From assembly GCA_947176615.1 (NCBI GenBank), contig CAMWRO010000002.1, forward strand, positions 1 through 33,193: a DNA stretch of 33,193 bases, written 5' to 3'. The translations under genes were made by a program, and so were the position numbers. Below the pieces are notes generated by a model. The model did no database searches. It saw only the letters and a program-made list of their open reading frames with translations, and was not told where the DNA came from. Of the stretch, positions 1-7,957 are shown piece by piece; positions within the stretch are counted from its first letter, which is position 1, and every line of letters begins with the position of its first letter. The DNA comes from an uncultured Porphyromonadaceae bacterium. Its GTDB lineage: Bacteria; Bacteroidota; Bacteroidia; Bacteroidales; Muribaculaceae.

Positions 1-1
1 G

Positions 2-91
2 CTTGAAAAAGCGCAGTCGCTCGGCGTTTCCGTCATCGGCGAGGATGAATTTCTCGCTATGCTTGCCGCAGGGGAGGGTGCCAATGGATAG
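2..91 (+). CDS. ligA: NAD-dependent DNA ligase LigA, C-terminal end (partial)
   Basis: The window opens inside a reading frame that ends at TAG 89-91. The 29 visible residues (LEKAQSLGVSVIGEDEF and on to EGANG) match the end of the BRCT domain of bacterial NAD-dependent DNA ligases, where a lysine-rich helix is followed by a short strand and the conserved DEDEF-like turn. LigA seals nicks during replication and repair using NAD+. Only the tail is present, so catalytic residues cannot be checked. The last 8 bases overlap the start of the next gene at 84, which suggests the two are transcribed together. The assignment rests on a short stretch. Confidence 0.72.
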   Translation, partial: LEKAQSLGVSVIGEDEFLAMLAAGEGANG

Positions 92-506
92 GCGGCGCTT
101 TTTCAAACTATCGGCAATCGCCGCAGCCGTGTCGGCTCTTCCGCGATGGGTCTCGGCGGCAGAAAACCGGAAGTGTTCCGGCAGTGTCACGAATACCTCT
201 CCGGTGACGATACCCCCCTGTCGTGTGACGGTGTTGCGCAAGGAGTGCTACATGGACATCCAGTCGCTATATCTCGACGACCCTGAAGCGGGTGCGTGTG
301 ACTCGATGGAGTGCGGGGCGACATTTTCCAGTAGCGATGGCTCGTGCCCCGAGGGGTTCTGCCCAAAAGCATGGGAAAGCATCCGGGCCACGCTTGCCGA
401 CCCCAAGGCATGCCACGGACGCAACAGTGCCGCCGCAACAGCCATAGCAAGCTGTCCCGACGGCACCCGTCCTGTAATCTTTAAGATAGAAATTCATAAT
501 GCATAA
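84..506 (+). CDS. TIGR04076-family protein with twin-arginine signal peptide
   Basis: This 140-residue protein starts at ATG 84, overlapping the ligA stop. An in-frame TTG at position 3 lies inside ligA and is unlikely to be the start. Residues 1-25 form a Tat-type signal: DRRRFFKL, then an Ala-rich hydrophobic stretch ending WVSA. The mature part begins with the CRVTVLRKE motif and ends with SCPDGTRPVIFKIE, both hallmarks of the small TIGR04076 family, whose function is unknown; CPEGFCPKAW in the middle is another family signature. The mature part has nine cysteines, so metal binding or disulfides are plausible, but no catalytic role can be assigned. Most family members I recall are about 80-100 residues with no exporter signal, so periplasmic export of a folded, possibly metal-loaded protein is inferred. 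The stop codon lies inside the inverted repeat at 491-549. Confidence 0.72.
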   Translation: MDRRRFFKLSAIAAAVSALPRWVSAAENRKCSGSVTNTSPVTIPPCRVTVLRKECYMDIQSLYLDDPEAGACDSMECGATFSSSDGSCPEGFCPKAWESIRATLADPKACHGRNSAAATAIASCPDGTRPVIFKIEIHNA

Positions 507-549
507 TCAGCAACCATGCGCGGCGCAAGCCAATTATGCATTATGAATT
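491..549. terminator. 17-bp perfect inverted repeat, probable bidirectional terminator
   Basis: Bases 491-507 (AATTCATAATGCATAAT) are the exact reverse complement of 533-549, with a 25-base GC-rich spacer. The repeat sits between two convergent genes and includes the stop codon of the upstream one. The arms are AT-rich and there is no long T-tract, so termination is inferred from position and symmetry. The arm resembles AATTCATAATGCATAATT-like motifs that I recall as common between genes in Bacteroidales, so a dispersed repeat is an alternative. Confidence 0.6.
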
Positions 550-554
550 AAACT

Positions 555-1376
555 TTACTGTTTCACCGAGCCTCCCGACGAGGTGCTGACGCTGGTGTTT
601 TTAACTTTGAGGCTGCGCTTTTCGATGGTTGCACCCGATGACGCGCTAAACTGTCCATTGGTGGCGTTGCCGGTCAGTTTTATCGATGCACCCGACGATG
701 CACTGGCATTCACGCTTTCGCCCGACAGGTTCTTAACCTCGATGTCGCCTCCCGATGATGCGCTTGCTGCAATTCTCTTGCCGCTGAGCGATCCTATCTC
801 GATGTCACCGCTGCTTGATGCTACGGTGTTCAGTTCAGAGCATGTCATTACTTTTATTTCTATATCGCCGCTTGACGATGCCGACAGGTTGGCATTGGAG
901 GAGTTGACCGTAATAATCTCCACGTCACCGCTGCTTGACGCATCGATGTGGAGTGCCGAGGCCGAGAGGGTGGAGAAGTTCACGTCGCCGCTGCTTGATG
1001 CCGCCACTTTCATTGTGCCGTTGACCTTGTAGTCTCCTATAACGTCGATGTCGGCAGCCGACGAGGCTGAAATGCTCGAAACTACGGGCGCGTTGACAGT
1101 CACCGTGACCCCCTTGAGGTCGAGCCGCTTGGGATGGTTGTCTTTCAGGCGTATGTTCAGTGTCGAGCCGTTTTTCTTGACTTCGACATAGGAAATCACC
1201 TTGTCAGGGCCGCTGACGGTCACTGAGGTGGAGTTGTGGCCCGGGTTATAGGTTACGTCGAGGCCGCATGATGCCGTGATGGCGTTGAGTGACCCGCCGA
1301 AAGTCTCGGTACGGCTTCCGGCTGCCATTACCGCGGGCAGCAACGCGATTGCAAGGGGTAGGATAATCTTTTTCAT
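555..1376 (-). CDS. GIN-domain (DUF2807) secreted protein
   Basis: A 273-residue protein with a clear signal peptide (MKKIILPLAIALLPAVMAAG). After it comes the GGSLNAITASCGLDVTY segment typical of the start of GIN/DUF2807 domains (the 'putative auto-transporter adhesin head domain' of Bacteroidetes). From about residue 105 to the end it carries degenerate repeats of roughly 20 residues built on ASSSGDIEI or ASSGGDIEV, which should stack as a right-handed beta-helix. No membrane anchor or C-terminal sorting domain is seen, so it is probably periplasmic or on the outer surface. The function of the family is not established and no ligand can be named. It is monocistronic, convergent with the TIGR04076 gene and divergent from the symporter gene at 1480. 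A weak promoter-like TAACTTTT lies upstream on the minus strand (1424-1431), one base off consensus. Confidence 0.85.
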   Translation of the reverse strand: MKKIILPLAIALLPAVMAAGSRTETFGGSLNAITASCGLDVTYNPGHNSTSVTVSGPDKVISYVEVKKNGSTLNIRLKDNHPKRLDLKGVTVTVNAPVVSSISASSAADIDVIGDYKVNGTMKVAASSSGDVNFSTLSASALHIDASSSGDVEIITVNSSNANLSASSSGDIEIKVMTCSELNTVASSSGDIEIGSLSGKRIAASASSGGDIEVKNLSGESVNASASSGASIKLTGNATNGQFSASSGATIEKRSLKVKNTSVSTSSGGSVKQ

Positions 1377-1452
1377 AAGTGTTTCGGGGTTTATATTTAT
1401 TCTTTAGACGAATAATCCATATGAAAAGTTACATCATTGCGCGGGAAAATGT

Positions 1453-1460
1453 TATCTTTG
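1453..1460 (+). promoter_or_regulatory. -7 box of the DAACS symporter gene
   Basis: TATCTTTG matches the Bacteroidetes TAnnTTTG -7 element 19 bases before the ATG at 1480. No exact TTG is found at the usual -33 distance (TTA at 1429-1431, 21 bases away, is closest), so the assignment rests on the -7 box alone. Confidence 0.5.
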
Positions 1461-1479
1461 CGGTTAAATACCATGTTTT

Positions 1480-2649
1480 ATGATTCAAAAACTACGAATA
1501 GGTCTTCTCGGACGGGTTGCTATAGCCATCGCGGCTGGTATCCCTGTCGGCATTGTCGCTCCTCACTGGGTGGCGCAGATATTTGCAACCTTCAACGCCG
1601 TTTTCTCCCAGTTCCTCGGGTTTATGATTCCGATGATTATTGTCGGATTTGTCGCTCCGGCTATTGCCGACATCGGCTCCCGGGCAGGACGACTCCTTGT
1701 GGCAACGGCGTTGCTTGCCTACGGTGCCACATTTCTTGCCGGACTGTTGTCCTACTTCACGGGCACACTGACTTTCCCGTCGCTCATTGGGGGAGAAGAA
1801 GGGGTTAGCCTTGTGGAGAAAGCGGTGTCGGTCGCACCCTTTTTCACCGTCGAGATGCCGCCGCTCATGACGGTAATGACCGCTCTTGTGCTGGCATTCA
1901 TGATGGGGCTCGGCATGGCGTTCTCGGGTGGCACGTCGCTGCGGCGCGGCTTTGACGAGTTTCGCATCATCGTCGGCAAGACTATCGACACGGCAGTTAT
2001 TCCATTGTTGCCTCTCTACATATTCGGTATTTTTCTAATTATGACTGTCGAGGGGCAGGTAGGAGCCATTATCGGATGCTTTGTCAAGATAATAGTGGTT
2101 ATATTTATCCTCCACGTCTTCATTCTCGTGCTGCAATATTGCATCGCGGCATGTTTCTCGCGTCAGAACCCGTTCAGAATGCTGCGCACCATGCTCCCTG
2201 CCTATTTCACAGCCCTCGGCACCCAGTCGTCGGCGGCAACAATTCCCGTCACGCTGCGGCAGGCTATAGCGATGGGCGTCGACAAGGATATTGCCGGATT
2301 TGTCGTGCCTCTATGCGCCACCATCCACATGTCGGGCAGCACTCTGAAAATCGTGGCCTGTGCCCTCGCGCTGATGATTCTGCATGGACATCCCGTAGAA
2401 CTCGGCACCTTCCTGCATTTCATCGCCATGCTCGGCATAACCATCATTGCCGCCCCCGGTATCCCGGGCGGAGCCATCATGGCCTCGCTCGGTCTGCTCG
2501 GGAGTATACTTGGTTTTGATGAGCCGATGCTCGCTCTGATGATTGCGCTTTATATCGCGATGGACAGTTTCGGCACAGCGTGCAACGTTACCGGCGATGG
2601 TGCGCTTGCCGTGATAATCAACCGGTTTTTCGCCCCAAGTCGCGGCTAA
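1480..2649 (+). CDS. DAACS-family (dicarboxylate/amino acid:cation) symporter, atypical subfamily
   Basis: A 389-residue inner-membrane protein with many hydrophobic helices and the two re-entrant loops of the GltPh/EAAT fold: HP1 QSSAATIPVT (249-258) and HP2 APGIPGGAIMAS (325-336). The family takes up acidic or neutral amino acids or C4-dicarboxylates with Na+ or H+. The TM8 motif is DSFGTACNVTGD (362-373): aligned by eye to GltPh, Asp394, Thr398, Asn401 and Asp405 are kept, but Arg397, which holds the substrate side-chain carboxylate, is Gly365. The TM7 NMDGT motif that helps bind Na+ reads HMSGS (283-287). Aspartate, glutamate or dicarboxylate is therefore an unlikely substrate, and ion coupling may differ. 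The stop overlaps the nadE stop tail-to-tail by four bases. Family call is firm; substrate is unknown. Confidence 0.88.
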   Translation: MIQKLRIGLLGRVAIAIAAGIPVGIVAPHWVAQIFATFNAVFSQFLGFMIPMIIVGFVAPAIADIGSRAGRLLVATALLAYGATFLAGLLSYFTGTLTFPSLIGGEEGVSLVEKAVSVAPFFTVEMPPLMTVMTALVLAFMMGLGMAFSGGTSLRRGFDEFRIIVGKTIDTAVIPLLPLYIFGIFLIMTVEGQVGAIIGCFVKIIVVIFILHVFILVLQYCIAACFSRQNPFRMLRTMLPAYFTALGTQSSAATIPVTLRQAIAMGVDKDIAGFVVPLCATIHMSGSTLKIVACALALMILHGHPVELGTFLHFIAMLGITIIAAPGIPGGAIMASLGLLGSILGFDEPMLALMIALYIAMDSFGTACNVTGDGALAVIINRFFAPSRG

Positions 2650-4586
2650 AGGCTGTCGACTTCCTTGAGCCACAGGGCCGAAGATGCATCTGACGGCATG
2701 CGCCAGTCACCTCGCGGCGAGAGGCACACACTTCCCACCTTCGGACCGTCGGGCATACATGACCGCTTGAACTGCTGATTGAAGAAACGGCGGAAGAATG
2801 TGCGCATCCAGTGCTTTATGACATCGTCGGGATACGCCGCGGGGTCAAATGCCTTGCGGGCGAGCATGTAGATGCGCTGTGGCGAGAAACTGTAACGTAG
2901 CGTGTAATAAAGGAAGAAGTCGTGCAGCTCGTAGGGCCCCACAAGGTCTTCAGTCTTCTGCTTGATATTCCCTTCCTCATCGGCGGGGGTCAGTTCCGGA
3001 CTGATGGGGGTGTCGATGATGTCGTTGAGCGCGTCGCGGCCCTTGGGATCGGCTGTGCGCGTCGCAAACCATCTGACGAGGTATTTCACAAGCGTTTTAG
3101 GGATGCCGGCGTTGATGCCGTACATCGACATCTGGTCGCCATTATATGTCGCCCATCCAAGAGCGAGTTCCGACAGGTCGCCTGTGCCGAGGACTATTCC
3201 CCCGGCTTGGTTGGCGATGTCCATCAGCAACTGAGTGCGTTCACGAGCCTGTGAGTTCTCATAGGTCACGTCATGCACTGCGGGGTTATGGCCTATGTCC
3301 TCGAAGTGCTGGTTGACAGCCTTTACAATCGAAATCTCGCGCATCGTAATTCCGAGCGATTCCATCAGCGCGACAGCGTTGCCGTGGGTGCGTCCCGTGG
3401 TGCCGAAACCGGGCATTGTCACGCCTATTATGCCTTTACGGTCAAGGCGCAGTCTGTCAAAAGTCTTTGCGGCCACGAGCAGCGCGAGGGTTGAGTCAAG
3501 TCCGCCAGAGATACCGACAACGAGGGTCTTGCACCGTATCGCATCGAGGCGGCGTGCAAGGGCTGCCACCTGTATGTTGATAATTTCGTCACAGCGGTCG
3601 TCGATGGCCTCGTCGCCGGCGGGGACAAAGGGGCGTGGGTCGACAGTGCGGTAGGAGAGGGGGCGTGTGGCGACAGGGTTGGTCTCGGAGCGAGGTTTCT
3701 CTACAGTGATACGGCTATTCTCAATTTCGGCACAGTCGGCAAAGGTCGTCGTGTGCAATCGGTCGTGTCGCAGCATCTCAATGTCGATGTCGGCGATTGA
3801 TATATTGTCGTCGGGGTTCCACCGTCGGTTGGCAGCAAGGATAGAGCCGTTTTCGGCAATGATGGCTTTGCCGTCAAATGTCAGGTCGGTCGATGATTCT
3901 CCCCATCCCGCACCTGCGTAGACATAGGCGCAGAGGCACCGGGCCGACTGTTGCTTGATGAGCGATATCAGATAACGGTATTTGCCGATGAGGTCATCCG
4001 AAGCACTGAGGTTGAACACAACCTCGGCGCCACCCATTGCGAGATGGCACGATGGGGGCACCGGCACCCATAAATCCTCGCAGATTTCGATGGCGATGTT
4101 GACTCCGTGGCTGCTGAACACACGGTTGCTGTGGACTGTCGCCGTGTCGCCCGAAGGGAGCGTGACGGCAAAATCGCCGGTGAGTACAGCTCCGGTTCGC
4201 CACCACCGGCGCTCGTAAAATTCATTATAGTTTGGAATATAGGATTTTGCAACCAGCTCCACCTCTCCGTCGCGCAACAAGGCGGCGCAGTTGTACATCG
4301 TGCAGCCGTCAGCTACGGGTAGTCCCACGATGAAGTGCATGTGTTTCCCTTTCGAGAGCTTGCGCAGCTTCTCCAGTCCCGCAAGGGCGGCGCTGATAAG
4401 GGTGGCGCTGTGGAAAAGGTCGCCACAGGTATATCCTGTAATACACATCTCGGGGAACACGGCCACATCCACTTGCTCTTTTTCAAGTCTGTCGACCAAG
4501 AGAGATATCTGTTCTATATTGTGGTCCACGTCGGCCACATTGATATGGGGCACTGCCGCCGCCACGCGCAAAAATCCGTTTACCAT
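2646..4586 (-). CDS. nadE: Glutamine-dependent NAD+ synthetase
   Basis: A 646-residue two-domain enzyme that makes NAD+ from nicotinate adenine dinucleotide, ATP and glutamine, the last step of NAD synthesis. The N-terminal nitrilase-fold glutaminase has the Glu-Lys-Cys triad: Glu46 in FPEMCITGY, Lys114 in AKSYIPNYNEFYERRWW, Cys169 in IAIEICEDLW. The C-terminal synthetase has the ATP-binding SGGLDS loop at 360-365, then the LGTGDLSELALGW and YGINAGIPKTLV segments. The length fits the long glutamine-dependent form. It has its own promoter (4620-4649) and is convergent with the symporter gene, sharing four bases at the stops. All expected motifs are present. Confidence 0.96.
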   Translation of the reverse strand: MVNGFLRVAAAVPHINVADVDHNIEQISLLVDRLEKEQVDVAVFPEMCITGYTCGDLFHSATLISAALAGLEKLRKLSKGKHMHFIVGLPVADGCTMYNCAALLRDGEVELVAKSYIPNYNEFYERRWWRTGAVLTGDFAVTLPSGDTATVHSNRVFSSHGVNIAIEICEDLWVPVPPSCHLAMGGAEVVFNLSASDDLIGKYRYLISLIKQQSARCLCAYVYAGAGWGESSTDLTFDGKAIIAENGSILAANRRWNPDDNISIADIDIEMLRHDRLHTTTFADCAEIENSRITVEKPRSETNPVATRPLSYRTVDPRPFVPAGDEAIDDRCDEIINIQVAALARRLDAIRCKTLVVGISGGLDSTLALLVAAKTFDRLRLDRKGIIGVTMPGFGTTGRTHGNAVALMESLGITMREISIVKAVNQHFEDIGHNPAVHDVTYENSQARERTQLLMDIANQAGGIVLGTGDLSELALGWATYNGDQMSMYGINAGIPKTLVKYLVRWFATRTADPKGRDALNDIIDTPISPELTPADEEGNIKQKTEDLVGPYELHDFFLYYTLRYSFSPQRIYMLARKAFDPAAYPDDVIKHWMRTFFRRFFNQQFKRSCMPDGPKVGSVCLSPRGDWRMPSDASSALWLKEVDSL

Positions 4587-4619
4587 ACTATAATATTATA
4601 TATGTATATAAGTAAGGGG

Positions 4620-4649
4620 CAAATTTAGCGAATTTTTATCGGGCGACAA
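4620..4649 (-). promoter_or_regulatory. nadE promoter
   Basis: On the minus strand, TTG (4647-4649), a 19-base spacer and TAAATTTG (4620-4627) match the Bacteroidetes -33/-7 consensus. Transcription should start near 4613, giving a leader of about 27 bases before the ATG at 4586. The -33 box lies inside the 3' end of the upstream MATE gene (stop at 4636-4638). Confidence 0.65.
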
Positions 4650-5997
4650 AACTTTTCCCGGCCCACTTGAAACTGCGCCATCGCCGGGCAAAGATAAAAC
4701 CGCGTATATTCTCGTCGAGAGTGAACATCGCCCACATCCCATATATCCCGAGTCCAGCGACAATACCGAGCATGTAGCCTGCCGCGACCGCGACACTCCA
4801 CTGAACGACCAATCCGATATAGAACGGGAAATTGACATCTCCCGTAGCTCTGAGCGCGTTGGTGGCGAAGATGTTGATTGCGCGGCCCAGTTCAAGCACG
4901 ATGTCGATTACCAGTATTGTGGTTCCCATCTTTATTATTGCGGCATTGGTTGTCAGTGTATGGAACATCAAGTTGCCAAATGCCGCAATCAGTATCGCGA
5001 GCGACACTGACACAATTACCGATATACGCATCACGAAACGGCCAAGCAGGTATGTCCCCATCACTTTGCCCCGCCCGATAAGATGTCCGATGCAGATTGC
5101 TCCGCCCTGTGACACAGCTATGCAAAAGAGGTAGCCGAACATGACGATGTTGACCGTATAGGTGCGGGTGGCAAGCGCCTCTACCCCGAGCATGTTGATG
5201 AAGTAGGTGATGACGACCTGTGATGAGCTGTAGGAAAGCTGTTCTCCTGCCGACGGGATACCTATCTTCAACAGATTTTTTACCTCCTTGAATGGGAATG
5301 GCTTGAAAAGCGACGGCTTGATGGCGGGAATGGTTGTGCGGAACATGATGACAAAAAGCATTATCATGGCCAGAGTGCGTCCCGCAGCGGTAGAGATTGC
5401 CGCGCCTTCGACTCCGAGAGCGGGTAGTCCGAACTTGCCGAAAATCAGCGCATAGTTGCCAAAGATGTTAAGCACGTTTACAATAGCCACGACCGCCATC
5501 GGGTAGACCGCCTTGTTACAGGCCCTCAGTGTGGCCGATACCGTCATTGCCAAGGCTTGTACAAATGCCAGACCGCCCACGATGCGCATGTAGGCCAGTC
5601 CTTCGGGCATCATTTCCGCGCTCAGACCCATCGCTGTCAGAATGTCTCCGGCACCGAAAAAGAGTGTCGCGCTTATGATGCAGCCGGTCAGCAGATTTAT
5701 GGCGAGAGCCACTCCTACGACGGTTACAAGCCTGTCTTTTAGTCCGGCTCCGAGATACTGGCTGCATAGAACCGACGTGCCGAGGTTTATGACCTCGAAA
5801 ACGAGGAAACACAGCATCACAATCTGATTGACAACCCCGACGGCGGCTACACTCACGTCGCTGTGGCGTGATAGCATGATAGTGTCGACTGCCCCGAGCA
5901 TCATGATGAGGAATGTCTCAATGAAGATGGGGACAGCGAGAGATGCAAGCTGCCGCTTGATACCATGCGGCATTGATTTTCCATGTGATAATGACAT
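4636..5997 (-). CDS. MATE-family multidrug/metabolite efflux transporter (copy 1)
   Basis: An inner-membrane transporter of about 12 helices. The opening IKRQLASLAVPIFIETFLIMMLGAVDTIMLSR is the classic MATE TM1 region, and the GIPSAGEQLSY segment opens the second half as in NorM-type proteins. MATE proteins export cationic drugs or metabolites using a Na+ or H+ gradient; the substrate is not predictable. I place the start at ATG 5997 (454 codons, the usual family length). The frame stays open to an ATG at 6057, but that lies upstream of a -7 promoter box at 6026-6033 and would add 20 residues with no family resemblance. It is divergent from the DUF6377 regulator gene and upstream of nadE. C-terminal RRWRSFKWAGKSF is basic and cytoplasmic. 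Confidence 0.9.
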   Translation of the reverse strand: MSLSHGKSMPHGIKRQLASLAVPIFIETFLIMMLGAVDTIMLSRHSDVSVAAVGVVNQIVMLCFLVFEVINLGTSVLCSQYLGAGLKDRLVTVVGVALAINLLTGCIISATLFFGAGDILTAMGLSAEMMPEGLAYMRIVGGLAFVQALAMTVSATLRACNKAVYPMAVVAIVNVLNIFGNYALIFGKFGLPALGVEGAAISTAAGRTLAMIMLFVIMFRTTIPAIKPSLFKPFPFKEVKNLLKIGIPSAGEQLSYSSSQVVITYFINMLGVEALATRTYTVNIVMFGYLFCIAVSQGGAICIGHLIGRGKVMGTYLLGRFVMRISVIVSVSLAILIAAFGNLMFHTLTTNAAIIKMGTTILVIDIVLELGRAINIFATNALRATGDVNFPFYIGLVVQWSVAVAAGYMLGIVAGLGIYGMWAMFTLDENIRGFIFARRWRSFKWAGKSFVAR

Positions 5998-6025
5998 GTA
6001 TACGCTATATTGAATTTTCGGGGTG

Positions 6026-6033
6026 CAAAGATA
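6026..6033 (-). promoter_or_regulatory. -7 box of MATE gene 1
   Basis: On the minus strand these bases read TATCTTTG, an exact -7 element. Initiation would fall near 6019, about 22 bases before the ATG at 5997. A TTTG at 6057-6060 could be the -33 element, but its spacing (23 bases) is long. The box decides the start of the MATE gene, since the alternative ATG at 6057 is upstream of it. Confidence 0.55.
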
Positions 6034-6116
6034 ATGATAACCGTCGTTAAGTGGCACAAAGCAACCGCGTTAAATTTAGTTAACATACAAGCCTCTGCAA
6101 TGTGGGGAATATTCGC

Positions 6117-6124
6117 TATCTTTG
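6117..6124 (+). promoter_or_regulatory. -7 box of the DUF6377 regulator gene
   Basis: TATCTTTG matches the -7 element. Initiation would lie near 6128-6131, almost on the ATG at 6129, so the message would be nearly leaderless or start translation at the next ATG (6147). No clear TTG is seen at the -33 distance. Confidence 0.45.
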
Positions 6125-6128
6125 CATA

Positions 6129-7745
6129 ATGAAGACTTTTTCCATAATGCTGCACAGTAGAATATATCATAGGTTGTTGCTCTTGTTCCTGTTGTCACTG
6201 ACTTTCTGTGGCAGTGCGATGGCTGCGTCTGTGACGAGCGAGGATGTGTCTGCCATTTTGAAACGTCTTGACCATGAATTGTCCCACCGAGATAATTATG
6301 TTGCCAAGCGCCAGCGGATTATTGACTCCCTGCGCAACCGGGTGGAGAGACTGCCTATCTCGGTGCATGAACGGCTTGAATCAGAATTGCTTCTTGGAGA
6401 AAATTACAGCGGATTCAATGCCGACTCGGCCATTTACCATTATTCACACGGTCTTGACGTCGCGCAGGAGATTCAGGCCGACACAATGGTTGCTCTTTTC
6501 CAAATGCGCCGTGCGACATTGCTCCCTCTTGCCGGTTTTATTCAAGAAGCGCTTTCGAGCTATCAGGCAATTGATACAGTCGGGATGCCTGTAGACCTCC
6601 GATGTGTGTACCATGACGCGGGGAGGCAGATGTATAGCTATATGGCCTCGTTTTGCGTCAGTCACCCGACAGAGTATGAGCGTTTTACATATCTTGCACT
6701 TGAATCTCAGGCCAAGCTTATCCCGCTTCTCGGAGACAATACTTTGCGATACAAGCTCAACCAAGGGGAATATTACTTCCTCAGAGGAGAATATTCCCGG
6801 GCCAAGGCCATACTTACCGACTTGCTTGACAATCTTGACGAAGATGACAATATGTTTGCCCGCGCAAGCCACTTTTTGTCAGGAATCGCCCTTGCCCGTA
6901 ACGAGCGTAATGAACATATCTATTATCTTGCCCTTTCGGCCATCTCTGACATCAAGTCGGCCACGCTTGAGGTGTCATCATTGCAGGAACTCGGACAGAT
7001 ATTGTTCAGCCTCAAAGATGTCTCGCGCTCCCACCGTTATCTATCGGTTGCCCTTCGCAACGCTGTCGAGTGTCGTGCGCCATTGCGCATCCTCCAGTCG
7101 GCCGAGTCGCTGCCTATTATCGAGAGTGCTCATGCCGTAGAGCTTGAGGGATCACGTCGCCGCATATATGTCATCATGGCTCTCATGGGACTTTTGCTTG
7201 TGGGGCTTGCCGCCACTCTGACTCTTTTGCGTCGAAAGATGATTTCAATGAACATGCTTTCCGACCGTCTTGAAGAAGCCAACCGTGTCAAGGATATATA
7301 CATAAACCAGTTCCTCAACCTGTGTTCCATATATATGGACAGGCTCAACCAGTTCAGCAAGACTGTAAACCGCAAGATTTCGGCCGGAAAGGTCGATGAC
7401 CTGTACAATATAACAAAATCAGGAAAGTTTATCGAGGAACAGTCCAAGGAGTTCTATAAGGTTTTTGATGATGCTTTCCTGCATATTTATCCTAACTTTG
7501 TGGAAGATGTCAACGCCCTTCTCCGTCCCGAGGAACGGATTGAACTGCACGATGGGGAGAAACTTAACACAGACCTTCGCATCCTCGCGTTTATGCGTCT
7601 CGGCATTGAGGAAAGTTCGCGGATTGCCCAGTTGTTGAACTATTCGGTCTACACAATTTACACTTATCGCAACCGTCTTAAAAACCGCGCGATAGTCCGT
7701 GATACGTTTGAGGCCGACATGATGCAGATTAAGTCGATTTCGTGA
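6129..7745 (+). CDS. DUF6377 membrane-anchored TPR/HTH regulator
   Basis: This protein of about 538 residues has a signal anchor near the N-terminus (HRLLLLFLLSLTFCGSAMAA), then a long helical region resembling tetratricopeptide repeats outside the membrane. One strong membrane segment follows (IYVIMALMGLLLVGLAATLTLL, roughly 345-366). The cytoplasmic C-terminal part starts with a coiled-coil-like stretch and ends in an output domain; LGIEESSRIAQLLNYSVYTIYTYRNRLKNRA resembles the LuxR-type helix-turn-helix of Bacteroidetes membrane regulators. The layout matches Bacteroidales DUF6377 proteins: a periplasmic sensor joined to a DNA-binding tail. Its signal and target are unknown; the divergent MATE gene is the nearest candidate target. 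The start may be ATG 6129 or 6147; an upstream ATG (6102) precedes the -7 box and is unlikely. Confidence 0.82.
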   Translation: MKTFSIMLHSRIYHRLLLLFLLSLTFCGSAMAASVTSEDVSAILKRLDHELSHRDNYVAKRQRIIDSLRNRVERLPISVHERLESELLLGENYSGFNADSAIYHYSHGLDVAQEIQADTMVALFQMRRATLLPLAGFIQEALSSYQAIDTVGMPVDLRCVYHDAGRQMYSYMASFCVSHPTEYERFTYLALESQAKLIPLLGDNTLRYKLNQGEYYFLRGEYSRAKAILTDLLDNLDEDDNMFARASHFLSGIALARNERNEHIYYLALSAISDIKSATLEVSSLQELGQILFSLKDVSRSHRYLSVALRNAVECRAPLRILQSAESLPIIESAHAVELEGSRRRIYVIMALMGLLLVGLAATLTLLRRKMISMNMLSDRLEEANRVKDIYINQFLNLCSIYMDRLNQFSKTVNRKISAGKVDDLYNITKSGKFIEEQSKEFYKVFDDAFLHIYPNFVEDVNALLRPEERIELHDGEKLNTDLRILAFMRLGIEESSRIAQLLNYSVYTIYTYRNRLKNRAIVRDTFEADMMQIKSIS

Positions 7746-7761
7746 CAGTTGCTTTTTCGTC

Positions 7762-7798
7762 ATAAAATGTTCAAAAATCGAATCAGTTAACATTTTAT
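7762..7798 (+). terminator. Hairpin after the DUF6377 gene, likely terminator
   Basis: ATAAAATGTT (7762-7771) pairs exactly with AACATTTTAT (7789-7798) across a 17-base loop, 17 bases after the stop codon. The stem is AT-rich and the tail is not T-rich, so this is a moderate call based on position. Confidence 0.45.
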
Positions 7799-7921
7799 AC
7801 CCCTTACTCGGCCTATGCTCGGCTTAGATGCGAAATGTTGCATTGTCTGCGTATGTGATTGAATGTCAAGTTTGTGTATGTGCTAAATGGTCATGCAATT
7901 CTATATTTTGTCTATTTCTGC

Positions 7922-7952
7922 TTGCCGAGGATTGAAATGATTGCTAATTTTG
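7922..7952 (+). promoter_or_regulatory. Promoter inside the gene-free stretch
   Basis: TTG (7922-7924), a 20-base spacer and TAATTTTG (7945-7952) match the Bacteroidetes consensus exactly. No protein gene begins soon after; the next terminator-like hairpin is at 8139. This predicts a short transcript of about 210-220 bases starting near 7958. Confidence 0.6.
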
Positions 7953-7957
7953 CATCA

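Noticed and set aside
583-1032. Repeat-bearing plus-strand frame inside the GIN-domain gene
   Set aside because: The repeats (SPLLDA, SPPDDA) are only the reverse reading of the ASSSGD repeats of the real gene.
5998-6057. Longer start for MATE gene 1 at ATG 6057
   Set aside because: The start lies upstream of the -7 box at 6026-6033 and the extra residues are not MATE-like.
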